Notes: generated by a model not told the origin, from the sequence alone. A stretch of DNA of 64,000 bases from Aphanothece saxicola GSE-SYN-MK-01-06B (GCA_019359745.1 JAHHGT010000003.1:354855-418854), one strand, 5' to 3'. Positions 1 through 8,976 are shown, numbered from the stretch's first letter. Program-made: numbers and translations.

Positions 1-777
1 GTCGCCGTCGAAAAGAATGGGGTTCTGGCGTTGGTTGCCCGCCTGAAACACCTGGGCCAGATCAAGCACGGTCTGTTTCTGGCTGCCATCCGGGCCGGCC
101 AGCCGTCGCAGCAGAATCTTGCGGATGTCGGCATTGAGGGTGACACCCCCGGCCGTCTGAATGGCGGAAACCGGAGTGGAATAGCTCGCCAGCGGGTACA
201 ACCCCGGTCGGCCCACCTCACCGATGATGGTCACCTTGACGGGGCGAGGCGCAGTCAGGCTGAGGATCAGCTCTGGACGTACAAGCTGTTTGGCGTACAG
301 GGACGTAAGCCAGCGGGTGGCCTGTCCGATGGTGAGGCCGGTGAGCTGGACCGATCCCAGCAGTGACAGGGTGGAGGTGCCATCGGGAAGGATGACGACC
401 GGACCGCCGATGGCGGAGGCGGAGGGATCCGTGAAGGTGAGTTGCAGACCGTCGCCGGGTCCGAGGACATAGAGGTCGTTGTAGACCTCCGTCACCGAGA
501 GGGGCAGGGGCGCCGAGGAGGAAGGACCTGCAATGGGGGTGGCACTGACGGCACCCGATCCTCTCCATGGGGTCTGGGGGGAGGGCCCTTGGGGTACGGA
601 GGCCCGAAGGCCAGCTGGAGCGAATACAAGACCCGTGAGACCCATCAGGCCCAGGGCGGAAAGCCGTCGTTTGATGGCCCGATGCGGTTGGCTTCGGCTG
701 ACGGACAGCCCTTCAGTGGCCTGGCTCTGGCCACCATCGGACTTCTGGCGTGCAGACGTTCTGGGAGGAGAAGCCAC
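1..777 (-). CDS. Polysaccharide export outer-membrane protein (Wza/BexD type), partial at the left edge
   Basis: This is the N-terminal part of an outer-membrane polysaccharide secretin; the gene runs off the window at base 1. The reverse frame is open from a stop at 787-789. After a basic/hydrophobic signal-like stretch (IKRRLSALGLMGLTGLVFA) comes a Poly_export domain containing YVLGPGDGLQLTF and RPELILSL, then an SLBB domain (KVTIIGEVGRPGLYPL). The start is unsure. GTG at 777 keeps a full signal peptide. The first ATG, at 645, would leave only a short hydrophobic leader. Divergent to the tyrosine autokinase, with which such proteins form the Wza-Wzc export complex. Family call is firm; the start is not. 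Confidence 0.85.
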   Translation of the reverse strand, partial: MASPPRTSARQKSDGGQSQATEGLSVSRSQPHRAIKRRLSALGLMGLTGLVFAPAGLRASVPQGPSPQTPWRGSGAVSATPIAGPSSSAPLPLSVTEVYNDLYVLGPGDGLQLTFTDPSASAIGGPVVILPDGTSTLSLLGSVQLTGLTIGQATRWLTSLYAKQLVRPELILSLTAPRPVKVTIIGEVGRPGLYPLASYSTPVSAIQTAGGVTLNADIRKILLRRLAGPDGSQKQTVLDLAQVFQAGNQRQNPILFDGD

Positions 778-878
778 CGAGGGACATTAATCGGATTACC
801 ACCATAGACGGGCGCGTCAAGGGGCATTCTCGGACGGTTGCCATTATCATCGACACAACTTTCTCTGCCGTTCATAAC
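778..878. promoter_or_regulatory. Divergent intergenic region between export protein and autokinase
   Basis: This roughly 100-base spacer is AT-richer than its surroundings and lies between the two head-to-head export genes, so it probably carries both promoters. I do not see a convincing -35/-10 pair on either strand. Its exact limits depend on the unsure starts of both genes. Confidence 0.35.
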
Positions 879-3458
879 GTGACAACGACCGGTGTTCCTC
901 CTGAGACCTTTCCGGGTGGAACGCCGCGCCCGATGTTTCTTCCCCCCACGGCCGGTCCGGGGCCCGGTTCTCCCCAGTCTTTCGATCCGACCCTCCAGAG
1001 CCCCCTGGGACCGACGGGTGAGGGCCAGTCTGGAGGAGGAGGGATGGGTGGTCTGGTCCGGACCATCAAACGCCGTCAGTCTGTCTTCCTGGTCACCTTC
1101 GCGGTTGTCACGGGTGTCCTGGCGATCAACACCCTGAGGCAACGCATCTTCTCACCCGTCTATCAGGGCGGGTTTCAGATGCAGATCAGCAACCCCTTCG
1201 ACAACCCCGGCGGTGGCGGTGGTGGATCGGTGGAAAGCATCGCCCGTAGTGAGATAAAGACAGATGTGCCCAGCCTCATCGTCCTGATGCGCAGTCCCCT
1301 GTTGCTCGGGCCTGTCGCCCAGCGTCAGGGTGTGCCGCTGAGTGCTCTCCAGAACAACCTTTCCATCAACCAGGAATCCTCTCGGGTTGACAACGTTCTC
1401 AATGTTTCCCTCCGCTGGCCCGATCCTGCCAAGGGCAAGGTGATTCTGCGTCAGCTGGCGAAGGACTACACCGCCTTCTCCCTGACCCAGCGTCAGGCTG
1501 CCGTCAACTCCGGTGTCCGATTCCTGGATGAACAGGCCCCAGCGATCGAGTCCCGGGTCCAGAAGCTCTCCCAGGAGATGCTCAAGTTCCGTGAACGCAA
1601 CAATTTCGTCGACCCCGCCACCGCGGCAGGCCAGATCCTCGGAGCTCGCGAAGCTCTCGTCAACCAGCTGCGCACCCTTCAGAACGAGCAGGTGCAACTG
1701 GACAGCCAGCTGACATCGATTCAGACCGGCAAGCTGCAGTTCACCCCCAGCGGTGCCCCCACAGCCCTCGAGCAGCTCGGTCGCAACAGCGTGCTCGTGC
1801 CGGGCCGGGCCTCCACCGGCGCCGAGTCCGCCCGGGAGACGGCCACCCCCCTCGACCTGCTCAACCAGTTCGAGCAGGAGCTGGCCACCGCGAAAGGGAC
1901 GTTCAAGGAGAACTCCCCGATCGTTCAGTCCCTGCTGGCGAGACGCAACCAGCTCCTTCCCGTGGTCCAACGCCAAGCCGCGGATGCCGTGAAGGCCAGG
2001 CTGCTCTCCAACGTGGCCCAGCAGGATGAAATCAACCGCCAGATCCTGCTTCTCAGTGAGAACTTCCGGAACAATCCGCAGAAGATGTCGGAGTTCGAGA
2101 ACATCAACCAGCGTCTGTCCATTGCCAGAGAGCAGTACTCCTCCTACATCCAGGCCAGGGAGCGCTACCGGCTTGAAATGGCCCGTTCCATCTCACCCTG
2201 GGAGGTGATCGGCCCCCCCGATTTCGGCGGCAGCCCGGTGGAACCCAACATCCAACGCAACCTTCTGCGCGCCATCATGATCGGCCTGCTGGCCGGGCTT
2301 GGTGCCGCCATCCTGAGGGAGAAGACGGACAACGTCTTCCATACCCCCATGGAGGTGGAAAAGGAACTCCAGCTGCCCGTGCTGGGCCTGATTCCCTATC
2401 TCCCGCTTGAGCCCGGTGTCGACATCGCCACCAGCATCTCGAAGATGTCCTCGAGCGAGCGCTTTGCCATCAAGGAGTCCCTTCGTAGCCTGTTCACCAC
2501 CTTCCGCCTGCTTCGCGCCGACAGCAACATCCGCATGGTCGGGGTCACCTCCTCCACCCAGGGCGAGGGTAAATCCACTGCAGTCGCCGTTTTTGCACGG
2601 ACCCTTGCCGACCTTGGCCTCAAGGTCCTCGTGGTCGATTCCGACATGCGTCTGCCGATGCAGGCCAGGTATCTGGGCGTTGAGCAGGGAGATGGCCTGT
2701 CCACCCTGCTCTCCGATTCCGCTCGAAAGCCCACGGAGTTCATTCACTCCATTGCCGAGAACATGGATGTGCTTCCTGCCGGTCCCAAGCCGCCCGATCC
2801 CGCCAAGCTGCTGAACTCCAGCCGCTGCAAGGATGTCATGGAGGAAATTCGTGCTCTCCCCGGCTACGACATCATCGTCGTGGACGCACCACCCTGCCTG
2901 ATGCTGGCCGATCCGATCCTCCTCGGAGAGAAACTGGATGGCATTCTGTTCCTTGTCGGACTTGGCAAGGTGAGCCGCGAGCTTGCCCCCCAGGCCAGCC
3001 GCCGTATCCGCGCGTCCGGCGTCGATGTGCTGGGCATCATCTGCAACCAGGTGAATTTCCCGAGCCGCCTCAACGATTACGGCTACGAATACGGTTATTA
3101 CTATCACTACGCCTATGCGTCTGCGTCGGGTTACGCGAAGAGCGCCACCGAGCCCTCGTCTGGCGGATTCGGCAGTTACGTCCAGCGCTATCGCGACAGC
3201 TACATGAAGGGTGCTGCCACCAATTCCTATGTCAGCTCGCGGTATAACGAGGGAGAATCTGATGTCAAAACGTATTTCCGTGACGAGGAGGGTCAACCTT
3301 CCGGGCCATCCGCCTCCAACGGTGGCAACCCCCCCAGCACCGGCATCAGTTCCCTGCCGCCTGCCGAAAGGGTCCCATCCCGTCGCCATCGCCAGGACGT
3401 TGCATCCGGTGGTGGGCCGATCAGTTGGTTGAAAAAGCGATTCGGTAACAGGGGCTGA
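879..3458 (+). CDS. Wzc-type polysaccharide co-polymerase with tyrosine autokinase domain
   Basis: Membrane protein controlling chain length and export of surface polysaccharide, about 859 aa. Order: a Pro/Gly-rich cytoplasmic head; a first membrane segment near residues 69-86; a Wzz-type start (VYQGGFQMQIS); a long periplasmic helical region; a second membrane segment (AIMIGLLAGLGAAIL); then a BY-kinase domain with Walker A GVTSSTQGEGKST (about 555-567), Walker A' VLVVDSDMR and Walker B IIVVDAPP (about 665). The C-terminus has a tyrosine cluster (DYGYEYGYYYHYAYA), the usual autophosphorylation site. The reading frame is open from 750. GTG 879 or ATG 933 are the likely starts because the segment before them has no family resemblance. 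Converges on a phosphatase 10 bases away. Confidence 0.92.
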   Translation: MTTTGVPPETFPGGTPRPMFLPPTAGPGPGSPQSFDPTLQSPLGPTGEGQSGGGGMGGLVRTIKRRQSVFLVTFAVVTGVLAINTLRQRIFSPVYQGGFQMQISNPFDNPGGGGGGSVESIARSEIKTDVPSLIVLMRSPLLLGPVAQRQGVPLSALQNNLSINQESSRVDNVLNVSLRWPDPAKGKVILRQLAKDYTAFSLTQRQAAVNSGVRFLDEQAPAIESRVQKLSQEMLKFRERNNFVDPATAAGQILGAREALVNQLRTLQNEQVQLDSQLTSIQTGKLQFTPSGAPTALEQLGRNSVLVPGRASTGAESARETATPLDLLNQFEQELATAKGTFKENSPIVQSLLARRNQLLPVVQRQAADAVKARLLSNVAQQDEINRQILLLSENFRNNPQKMSEFENINQRLSIAREQYSSYIQARERYRLEMARSISPWEVIGPPDFGGSPVEPNIQRNLLRAIMIGLLAGLGAAILREKTDNVFHTPMEVEKELQLPVLGLIPYLPLEPGVDIATSISKMSSSERFAIKESLRSLFTTFRLLRADSNIRMVGVTSSTQGEGKSTAVAVFARTLADLGLKVLVVDSDMRLPMQARYLGVEQGDGLSTLLSDSARKPTEFIHSIAENMDVLPAGPKPPDPAKLLNSSRCKDVMEEIRALPGYDIIVVDAPPCLMLADPILLGEKLDGILFLVGLGKVSRELAPQASRRIRASGVDVLGIICNQVNFPSRLNDYGYEYGYYYHYAYASASGYAKSATEPSSGGFGSYVQRYRDSYMKGAATNSYVSSRYNEGESDVKTYFRDEEGQPSGPSASNGGNPPSTGISSLPPAERVPSRRHRQDVASGGGPISWLKKRFGNRG

Positions 3459-3467
3459 GCCGCCCGT

Positions 3468-4019
3468 TCACCCCTGATGGGATCCTGTGCTCCCTGGTCT
3501 GGAGGACAGGATCACCTCCAGCATCACCAGGTGGTCGTAGATGGGCATGGCCATCGGGTGGCAGCGTCGGACCCAGGCCAGGGCGGCGAGCATGTCGATG
3601 CCACGCAGACGGGCCGTGAGCCCCACGGCCAGAAGGGGTGAGCGTTCGTACCCCGCCATGCAATGCAGGTAGACGGGAGAGGCGTCGTTCACCAGGGCTT
3701 CGGCCCTTGCCAGGGCGAGTCCCAGCCTGGCTGCCTGCATCGGCTCCTGCTGGCGATGATCGGGAAGGGAGATTCGGTCACTCGACCACCCGGGCGGCAG
3801 GATCAGTCCGGTTTCTTCCTCCGGGTAGCAACAGCTGAAGCGGCTGCGGAAACCGGCCTGCTCCAGCTGCTGCCAGTGATGGTCGCCGCGTGGCATGGGA
3901 CCGATCGCCAGACGATTGCTGAGAACCCAGCTGAAGGGTAAGGAGCGCTCCAGCATCGGCTGGACTGGCCTTTCCGCCTCCCTGAGGCTCTGCAGAATTC
4001 GCCGCAGGACGCCGACCAC
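3468..4019 (-). CDS. Dual-specificity/tyrosine-phosphatase-like protein
   Basis: A 183-aa protein with a cysteine-phosphatase signature, HCMAGYERS (H119, C120, R126), which fits HCX5R. Asp81 and Asp87 upstream are candidates for the general acid. The overall shape (SNRLAIGPMP near the N-terminus, then the P-loop and a helix LLAVGLTARLRG) resembles compact dual-specificity phosphatases rather than the low-molecular-weight Wzb type, where the P-loop is N-terminal. It is the last gene of the leftward operon and converges on the autokinase. By inference it dephosphorylates the tyrosine tail of the autokinase; substrate not shown by sequence. Confidence 0.8.
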   Translation of the reverse strand: MVGVLRRILQSLREAERPVQPMLERSLPFSWVLSNRLAIGPMPRGDHHWQQLEQAGFRSRFSCCYPEEETGLILPPGWSSDRISLPDHRQQEPMQAARLGLALARAEALVNDASPVYLHCMAGYERSPLLAVGLTARLRGIDMLAALAWVRRCHPMAMPIYDHLVMLEVILSSRPGSTGSHQG

Positions 4020-4199
4020 TAGACGATCACCTGGGCGATGGAGTCGGCCTCAGGCCGGCTCAACGCCCGTTGAGGCTGCTGGGCGGCCCCAAGAAGGCAG
4101 CGTGTGGTGGGTGTGAGGGTGATGGGGAAGGAAGCGTCGGGAGATGGGAATCGGGAGCTGGCGGTGCGGTTGCCGGCCCGGCAGGTGGTGCCCCCTGGC

Positions 4200-4868
4200 C
4201 TAGCCCTGGGATCGAAGCACTGGCTCCACCAGGTCGAGCACCTGGCGCCACAGGCGATCAGAGGGGGGCTCCCCTTTGGGCCCGCGCAGGCTGATCAAGG
4301 TGCAGCCGTAGGTGCGGTTGGGCTCGAGTCCGATCACGCGCGCGACAGCGGACTCGGTGCCACTGGAGAGCCGGTCGGCATTGGCGGCGAGTTGGTCGCG
4401 CGTCACCCCGAAGGCGCGAACCAGACCAGGCCCGCTGACCAGGCAGGTCTGGAAGACCGGTCGATCCTGGGCCAGGCCTGTCGCGGTTGGAACCGGTGCG
4501 TTGATGAGGCGACGTTGGCTCAGGTTCAGGCTGGGCTGAGCTCGTCCCATGGTGCTGGTCTGGAAGTTGAACCGCTGGCGCACGGTTCCGTTCATCAGGG
4601 TGAGTTCAAACCCTCCTTGAAGGGGGAAAACGACGGGTGCGGAGGTGGCCAGTTCATAGCGGCGCGTTGCCGCCCAGGGGCTACTGGAGGACGGGCGTTT
4701 CGTTGGGGACAGGAGCTTGGCTTCACGCAGCCCTGCTTCCAGTTGCCTGGTGGGCAGCGGGCCGGGGGGCGCCTGCCAGCGTGGCAAAACGATGGCCTGG
4801 GTGGCCAGGAGTGCACTGACGGCGGCGAGCGTGCCGTACCACCGCACCAGCAGGGTTGGGGTGATCAC
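4200..4868 (-). CDS. Cyanoexosortase B system-associated protein
   Basis: A 222-aa protein with one N-terminal membrane segment (GTLAAVSALLATQAIVLP) and a mostly extracytoplasmic remainder. Position and architecture match the small EpsI-like companion encoded directly after cyanoexosortase B. It contains two cysteines (FQTCLVSG and TYGCTLISL). The start overlaps the exosortase stop by 4 bases (ATGA), so the two are probably translated together. Followed by 180 bases without a gene before the phosphatase; these hold a short inverted repeat (4059-4074) and nothing else recognisable. The assignment rests mainly on the neighbour and on the one-helix layout. Confidence 0.7.
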   Translation of the reverse strand: MITPTLLVRWYGTLAAVSALLATQAIVLPRWQAPPGPLPTRQLEAGLREAKLLSPTKRPSSSSPWAATRRYELATSAPVVFPLQGGFELTLMNGTVRQRFNFQTSTMGRAQPSLNLSQRRLINAPVPTATGLAQDRPVFQTCLVSGPGLVRAFGVTRDQLAANADRLSSGTESAVARVIGLEPNRTYGCTLISLRGPKGEPPSDRLWRQVLDLVEPVLRSQG

Positions 4869-5803
4869 GCTCCGCCCTCCTGGGGTGGTGGGGCGGGAAG
4901 CGGCGGCAGTTCCCGTTCCAGCAGGCGCATGTAGACCATGCCGAAGATCAGCACGGCGACGCCGGAGAAGACCAGGGATCCGGTGCTCTCGTGGAAGAAA
5001 TCAAACCACCAGCTTCCCTTGGAGTGGCCATGGCCCGCGAAGACGGCCAGCAGGGCGATCCGAAAGGTGTTGCTGATCAGTCCGATCAGCGGGGCGATCA
5101 CAAACAGCAGCCAGCGACTGGTCCAGGATCGGATCGGGAAAGCCAACAGGAAGATCACACCCACGCAGAGGATCTGGGCCATCAGGTCGACGCCGTTGCA
5201 GGGCCCGAGTACCTTCACGCCCCCTCCCGGCAGCAGCACGCTGCGGGCGTTGACGACCACGTCAAGTCCCAGGATGCTCAGCCAGAGGCCAGAGACCCGG
5301 GCGGTGAGCAGGCTGATCGGCGCCTCCGGCAGGATTCGCATCAACAGGGCGAAGCCAGGCAGCAGCATCAGGCAGAGCAGGGGATCGCGGAAGCGGCCCA
5401 GGTTGGCGGGCTTCTCGGCCATCAGGCCCAGGGCGAGTCCACCGATCGGCGCGAGGGCGAACAGCAGGCCGTCCCAGTGAAGGATCACCGCCGAGCGGGC
5501 CAGAGTCCACACAAGGAGCATGGTTCCGATGATCAACCCCAGGGCGGCGGGCCGAGGCTGAAGGTCCTCGAACTGATCCTCCATGCAGATCACCGCTCCC
5601 CCCCAGACAAGAACGGCAAACACCGTGATGTGCTCGCTCTGACTGCTCTGGAAGACGGCGATGTTCTGGATCGCCACGGCGGCGCAAAGGGCCAGCCAGA
5701 GATTGCGGGGTGTCGGAGGGGGAACGGCAGGAATGGAAGCCCGCCAGGATGGGGGAAGCTTCAGCAGAAGCGCATGGGTCAGACGCTTGGCGATGTTGCT
5801 CAT
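4865..5803 (-). CDS. Cyanoexosortase B (membrane cysteine transpeptidase-like)
   Basis: Polytopic membrane protein of 312 aa with about eight hydrophobic segments. The three catalytic-type residues of the exosortase family are present: Cys202 in GPCNGVDLM, Arg248 in SNTFRIALL and His271 in FFHESTGS. Exosortases sort proteins with C-terminal PEP-CTERM-like signals and are typically encoded with exopolysaccharide genes. The start overlaps the CapD-like stop by 4 bases and the stop overlaps the associated protein, so it is embedded in the polysaccharide operon. No substrate with a recognisable sorting tail was found in the window. Confidence 0.88.
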   Translation of the reverse strand: MSNIAKRLTHALLLKLPPSWRASIPAVPPPTPRNLWLALCAAVAIQNIAVFQSSQSEHITVFAVLVWGGAVICMEDQFEDLQPRPAALGLIIGTMLLVWTLARSAVILHWDGLLFALAPIGGLALGLMAEKPANLGRFRDPLLCLMLLPGFALLMRILPEAPISLLTARVSGLWLSILGLDVVVNARSVLLPGGGVKVLGPCNGVDLMAQILCVGVIFLLAFPIRSWTSRWLLFVIAPLIGLISNTFRIALLAVFAGHGHSKGSWWFDFFHESTGSLVFSGVAVLIFGMVYMRLLERELPPLPAPPPQEGGA

Positions 5804-7737
5804 CGGGCCACGGCGTCGACCAGAGATGGGGCAGGCAGCCCTTCTCCCGGATCGTATTCCGGCACCAGCCGGCGCAGGAGCCCAGCGGTCGTCGCCTCGT
5901 CCCAGTTGGCCAGGGCTTCATGCAGCTGCTGGATCAGGGGAAACAGTTGCTCGCTTTCCCGCCTGGGTTCGGTGGCTCTGCGGATCAGCGGGTGCTGGGT
6001 GGGCTGGTCGTCGGCGCCGATCAGCAGCTCTTCGTAGAGCTTTTCCCCCGGCCGCAGACCGGTGTACTGGATGGCGATGTCGCCATCACTGTTGTGGTCG
6101 TCCCGAACCCGTAACCCCGACAGTTCGATCATCTGCCGGGCCAGGTCGGCGATCCTGACCGGTTCTCCCATGTCGAGAAGGAAGAGATCGCCGCCGATGG
6201 CCATGCCCGTGGACTGGAGCACCAGCTGGACGGCCTCAGGAATGGTCATGAAGTAACGGGTGATGGCCGGATGGGTGACGGTGACGGGGCCGCCCGTGGA
6301 GATCTGCTGGTGAAACAGGGGGATCACCGAGCCGGACGAGCCCAGCACATTGCCGAACCTCACCATGGACAGGATGGGGCCGCCCGCTTCGATCTCGGCG
6401 GCGGCCGCCTGAATCAGCAGCTCGCAGACGCGCTTGCTGGCTCCCATGACATTGGTGGGACGCACAGCCTTGTCGGTGGAGATCAGGGTGAGCCGGCTGA
6501 CCCCGGAAGCGCGGGTGGCGGCGATCACGGCCTCCGTGGCGCCGATGTTGTTGGCGATGCCTGCGCAGAGATTGGCCTCCACGAGGGGGACATGCTTATA
6601 GGCGGCGGCATGGAAGATGGTTTCCACCCTGTGCTGCCGGCAGAGCAGGGTGAGGCGGGATGTGTTGCAGGCATCGCCAAGGACGGCATGCAGTTCGACA
6701 CCACCAGACTTGGAGCTCAGCTCCCGCTCAATGGCGTAGAGGGCGAACTCATTGCGCTCAAGCAGCAGCAGCCTGGTGGCACCAAGGGCCACGATCTGGC
6801 GACAGAGTTCGCTGCCGATCGATCCACCGGCACCCGTCACCATCACCACCTTCCCTTGGACCCCTGCCTTGAGCAGCACAGGGTCGGGGTTGGAGGGCTC
6901 CCGTCCGAGGAGATCTTCGATCGCCACCGCCTGCAGGTCGGAAACGATCCTCTGGCCACTGGCCATCTGGGCCAGGGAGGGGATCGAGAGCACCTCCAGC
7001 CCCCTGTGGGTGAGCTGATCGACCAGCAGCCGCTTGCGGCGCCTGGACATGGCCGGCATGGCGAGCAGCACCTTGCGAACCCCGTGCCGCTCAATCAGCC
7101 GGGGCAGCCGCAGAGGGGTGTGGATCGCCATGTTCTGGAGCGTGCGCCCCTGAATCCCCTCGTCGTCATCCAGGAAACCAACAATGCGGAATCGGGCGTC
7201 GTTGCGAAGGGCCAGCAGCAGACCCATCCCGGAGGCTCCGGCCCCGTAGATGAGGGTGGCTTCACCCTGGGAGTCCCCGGTGGTGTGGTTGTCGCGCTGG
7301 TCCAGGTGATGGACGAGGACGTCGCGCAGGATGATGCGGCTGGCGATGGCCCCTCCGGTGAACAGAAGCCAGTAGAGGATCCAGAAAGAGCGTGGTGGCT
7401 GGGGACCTCCGATCAGGGTGCTGCTCAGCAGCAGGATCAGCACCATCGAGCCCGAGCGAGGCACCAGTCCGTACAGGGAATGGCTGCCGGCGTAGCGGGT
7501 GAGCCCGCGATACCAGCCGGAGACCACCAGCACCGGCAGGCCCGTGATCACGGCCAGGGGCAACAGCAGAATCGTGGTTGGCAGAAACCCCCTGAGGGAC
7601 GTGGTGTCAGGTAACCGAAGAATGAAGGCCCCCAGGTAGGCCGCGATGATCATCAGACCATCAAAAACGACCAGCAGCAGCCTGCGGGCAAGCAGCTGCT
7701 TCTGCACATAACGAAGAACGGAGAGCTGGGGAATCAA
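5800..7737 (-). CDS. FlaA1/CapD-type nucleoside-diphosphate-sugar 4,6-dehydratase (membrane)
   Basis: A 645-aa protein of the large membrane-bound UDP-sugar 4,6-dehydratase group (WbpM, CapD, PglF). It has four N-terminal membrane helices, a first nucleotide-binding region (LIYGAGASGMGLLLAL) and a second, catalytic Rossmann domain (MVTGAGGSIGSELCRQI near residue 300). The active site reads STDKAVRPTNVMGASKR: the usual Tyr of YxxxK is replaced by Met (MGASK), as known for this group. It probably makes a 4-keto-6-deoxy precursor of an amino sugar of the repeat unit. The start is TTG at 7737; the next ATG would remove the first helix. The stop overlaps the exosortase start. Confidence 0.93.
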   Translation of the reverse strand: MIPQLSVLRYVQKQLLARRLLLVVFDGLMIIAAYLGAFILRLPDTTSLRGFLPTTILLLPLAVITGLPVLVVSGWYRGLTRYAGSHSLYGLVPRSGSMVLILLLSSTLIGGPQPPRSFWILYWLLFTGGAIASRIILRDVLVHHLDQRDNHTTGDSQGEATLIYGAGASGMGLLLALRNDARFRIVGFLDDDEGIQGRTLQNMAIHTPLRLPRLIERHGVRKVLLAMPAMSRRRKRLLVDQLTHRGLEVLSIPSLAQMASGQRIVSDLQAVAIEDLLGREPSNPDPVLLKAGVQGKVVMVTGAGGSIGSELCRQIVALGATRLLLLERNEFALYAIERELSSKSGGVELHAVLGDACNTSRLTLLCRQHRVETIFHAAAYKHVPLVEANLCAGIANNIGATEAVIAATRASGVSRLTLISTDKAVRPTNVMGASKRVCELLIQAAAAEIEAGGPILSMVRFGNVLGSSGSVIPLFHQQISTGGPVTVTHPAITRYFMTIPEAVQLVLQSTGMAIGGDLFLLDMGEPVRIADLARQMIELSGLRVRDDHNSDGDIAIQYTGLRPGEKLYEELLIGADDQPTQHPLIRRATEPRRESEQLFPLIQQLHEALANWDEATTAGLLRRLVPEYDPGEGLPAPSLVDAVAR

Positions 7738-8037
7738 TCGTTCAGATCGCCGGGTATCGGCGCATCAGATAACGGCGTTAGAACCAAGGCACTCAAGGTA
7801 CAGATCAGGGGGTGACTTCCGTGATGGGGGAGAGTCTGAAGACAGGTTGAATGCTCGATCTCTGAAGCCTGAGGGCGGCGTGGCGGTTAAGGAGGATCTG
7901 ATGGATTGGCGATGAATAAATGCATGATATTGACGCTAGCCCGTCACGCAGGCCTCAGTATTCTCATCCAACAATGATGTGATGGAGGAATCGATCATGA
8001 TCCGGGCATGGCCTGTTGGAACAACGTTACTGCCCTT
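7738..8037. promoter_or_regulatory. 300-base intergenic region, AT-richer, probable promoter of the dehydratase-exosortase unit
   Basis: No gene or RNA is recognised here. It is the longest gap inside the leftward locus and is visibly AT-richer than the coding DNA around it. Because genes on both sides read leftward, it most likely carries a promoter for the capD-like/exosortase/phosphatase unit. AT-rich stretches (for example ATAAATGCATGATATTGA near 7916-7933) could hold promoter elements, but I cannot assign a -35/-10 pair. Confidence 0.4.
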
Positions 8038-8976
8038 TCAAGGTGAGAAGGGGACGGCGTGGTGCCGATCCAGCCAGAGGCCAATGGCCAGTTGTACCAG
8101 CAGCAGGCCGAGCTCCAGCGCCAGGCCCTGGACGAGGAGGGCCCCGCCCAGCAGGGCGGTGGCGCCGATGTAGAGGAGCGCCACCTGGCTGTGGGGCCAG
8201 CCGGCCTGATGCAGGCGCTGGTAAAGGTGCAGCCGATGGGCCTGGAAGATGGGCTGTCCGGCCTGCCAGCGGCGCAGAACGCACAGGCAAGGGTCGCCCA
8301 GCAGGGGAAAGCCAGCCAGCAGCAGGCCCAGGGCCATGGCCGGGGTGGCCTGCTGCAGCACCATGCCGGCGATGACCGCCCCGAGGAACGTGCTGCCCAC
8401 ATCCCCCATGAACACCCGGGCCGGACTCCAGTTCCAGGCCAGGAAGCTCAGCAGGGCCCCGATCAAGGGGAGCACGCCGTTGCCGCCGGCGGGAGCCATG
8501 GCCAGCACGGCAACGCCCAGCAGCACGCAGCTGCAACCGGCGACGAGTCCATCGAGGCCATCGCTGAAGTTGACGAAATTGATCACCGCCGTGACAGCGA
8601 ACCAGGCCAGGGGCATCAGCCACCACACCAGGGGCAGGGGGGTGATCGCCACCAGGGCCAGGGCCGTGGCGATCTGGATGCCGTAGCGCCCTGCGGCCGG
8701 CAGATGGAGTCGGTCATCCAGCAGGCCCACCAGGGCCAGCGGCAGGCAGATCAGCGGAATCCAGGCCGGCCAGCCGCCGCCGGCCAGGGGGGCGAGGCCG
8801 CTGCCGACCAGGACAAAGGCCAGGCCCCCGCCCCGGGGGGTTGGCACCTTGTGGGAGCTGCGGGCGTTGGGCTGATCCACCAGCCCACGCCTCAGCAGCG
8901 GCAGCAGCAGGTGCAGGAGCAGCGCCCCCAGGCCCGCTCCCAGCAGCAGAACAGCCGGGGCGTGCAGGGCGGTCAT
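8038..8976 (-). CDS. Polyprenyl-phosphate N-acetylhexosamine-1-phosphate transferase (WecA/MraY family)
   Basis: A 312-aa polytopic membrane enzyme that starts repeat-unit assembly by moving a sugar-1-phosphate from a UDP-sugar to undecaprenyl phosphate. PNPT family motifs appear in order: VDQPNARSSHKVPTPRGGG after the first helix, LVGLLDDR with the Asp pair, FVNFSDGLDGLVAG, and MGDVGSTFLG. It lies after an SDR epimerase with a 4-base overlap (8973-8976). The pairing of this enzyme type with an atypical epimerase is common in polysaccharide loci. Donor sugar unknown. In a Wzy-type pathway this is the priming step. Confidence 0.92.
   Translation of the reverse strand: MTALHAPAVLLLGAGLGALLLHLLLPLLRRGLVDQPNARSSHKVPTPRGGGLAFVLVGSGLAPLAGGGWPAWIPLICLPLALVGLLDDRLHLPAAGRYGIQIATALALVAITPLPLVWWLMPLAWFAVTAVINFVNFSDGLDGLVAGCSCVLLGVAVLAMAPAGGNGVLPLIGALLSFLAWNWSPARVFMGDVGSTFLGAVIAGMVLQQATPAMALGLLLAGFPLLGDPCLCVLRRWQAGQPIFQAHRLHLYQRLHQAGWPHSQVALLYIGATALLGGALLVQGLALELGLLLVQLAIGLWLDRHHAVPFSP

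Noticed and set aside
4059..4074. CTCAACG...CGTTGAG inverted repeat after the exosortase-associated gene
   Set aside because: Short loop of two bases, no T run on either strand; not enough for a terminator or operator call.
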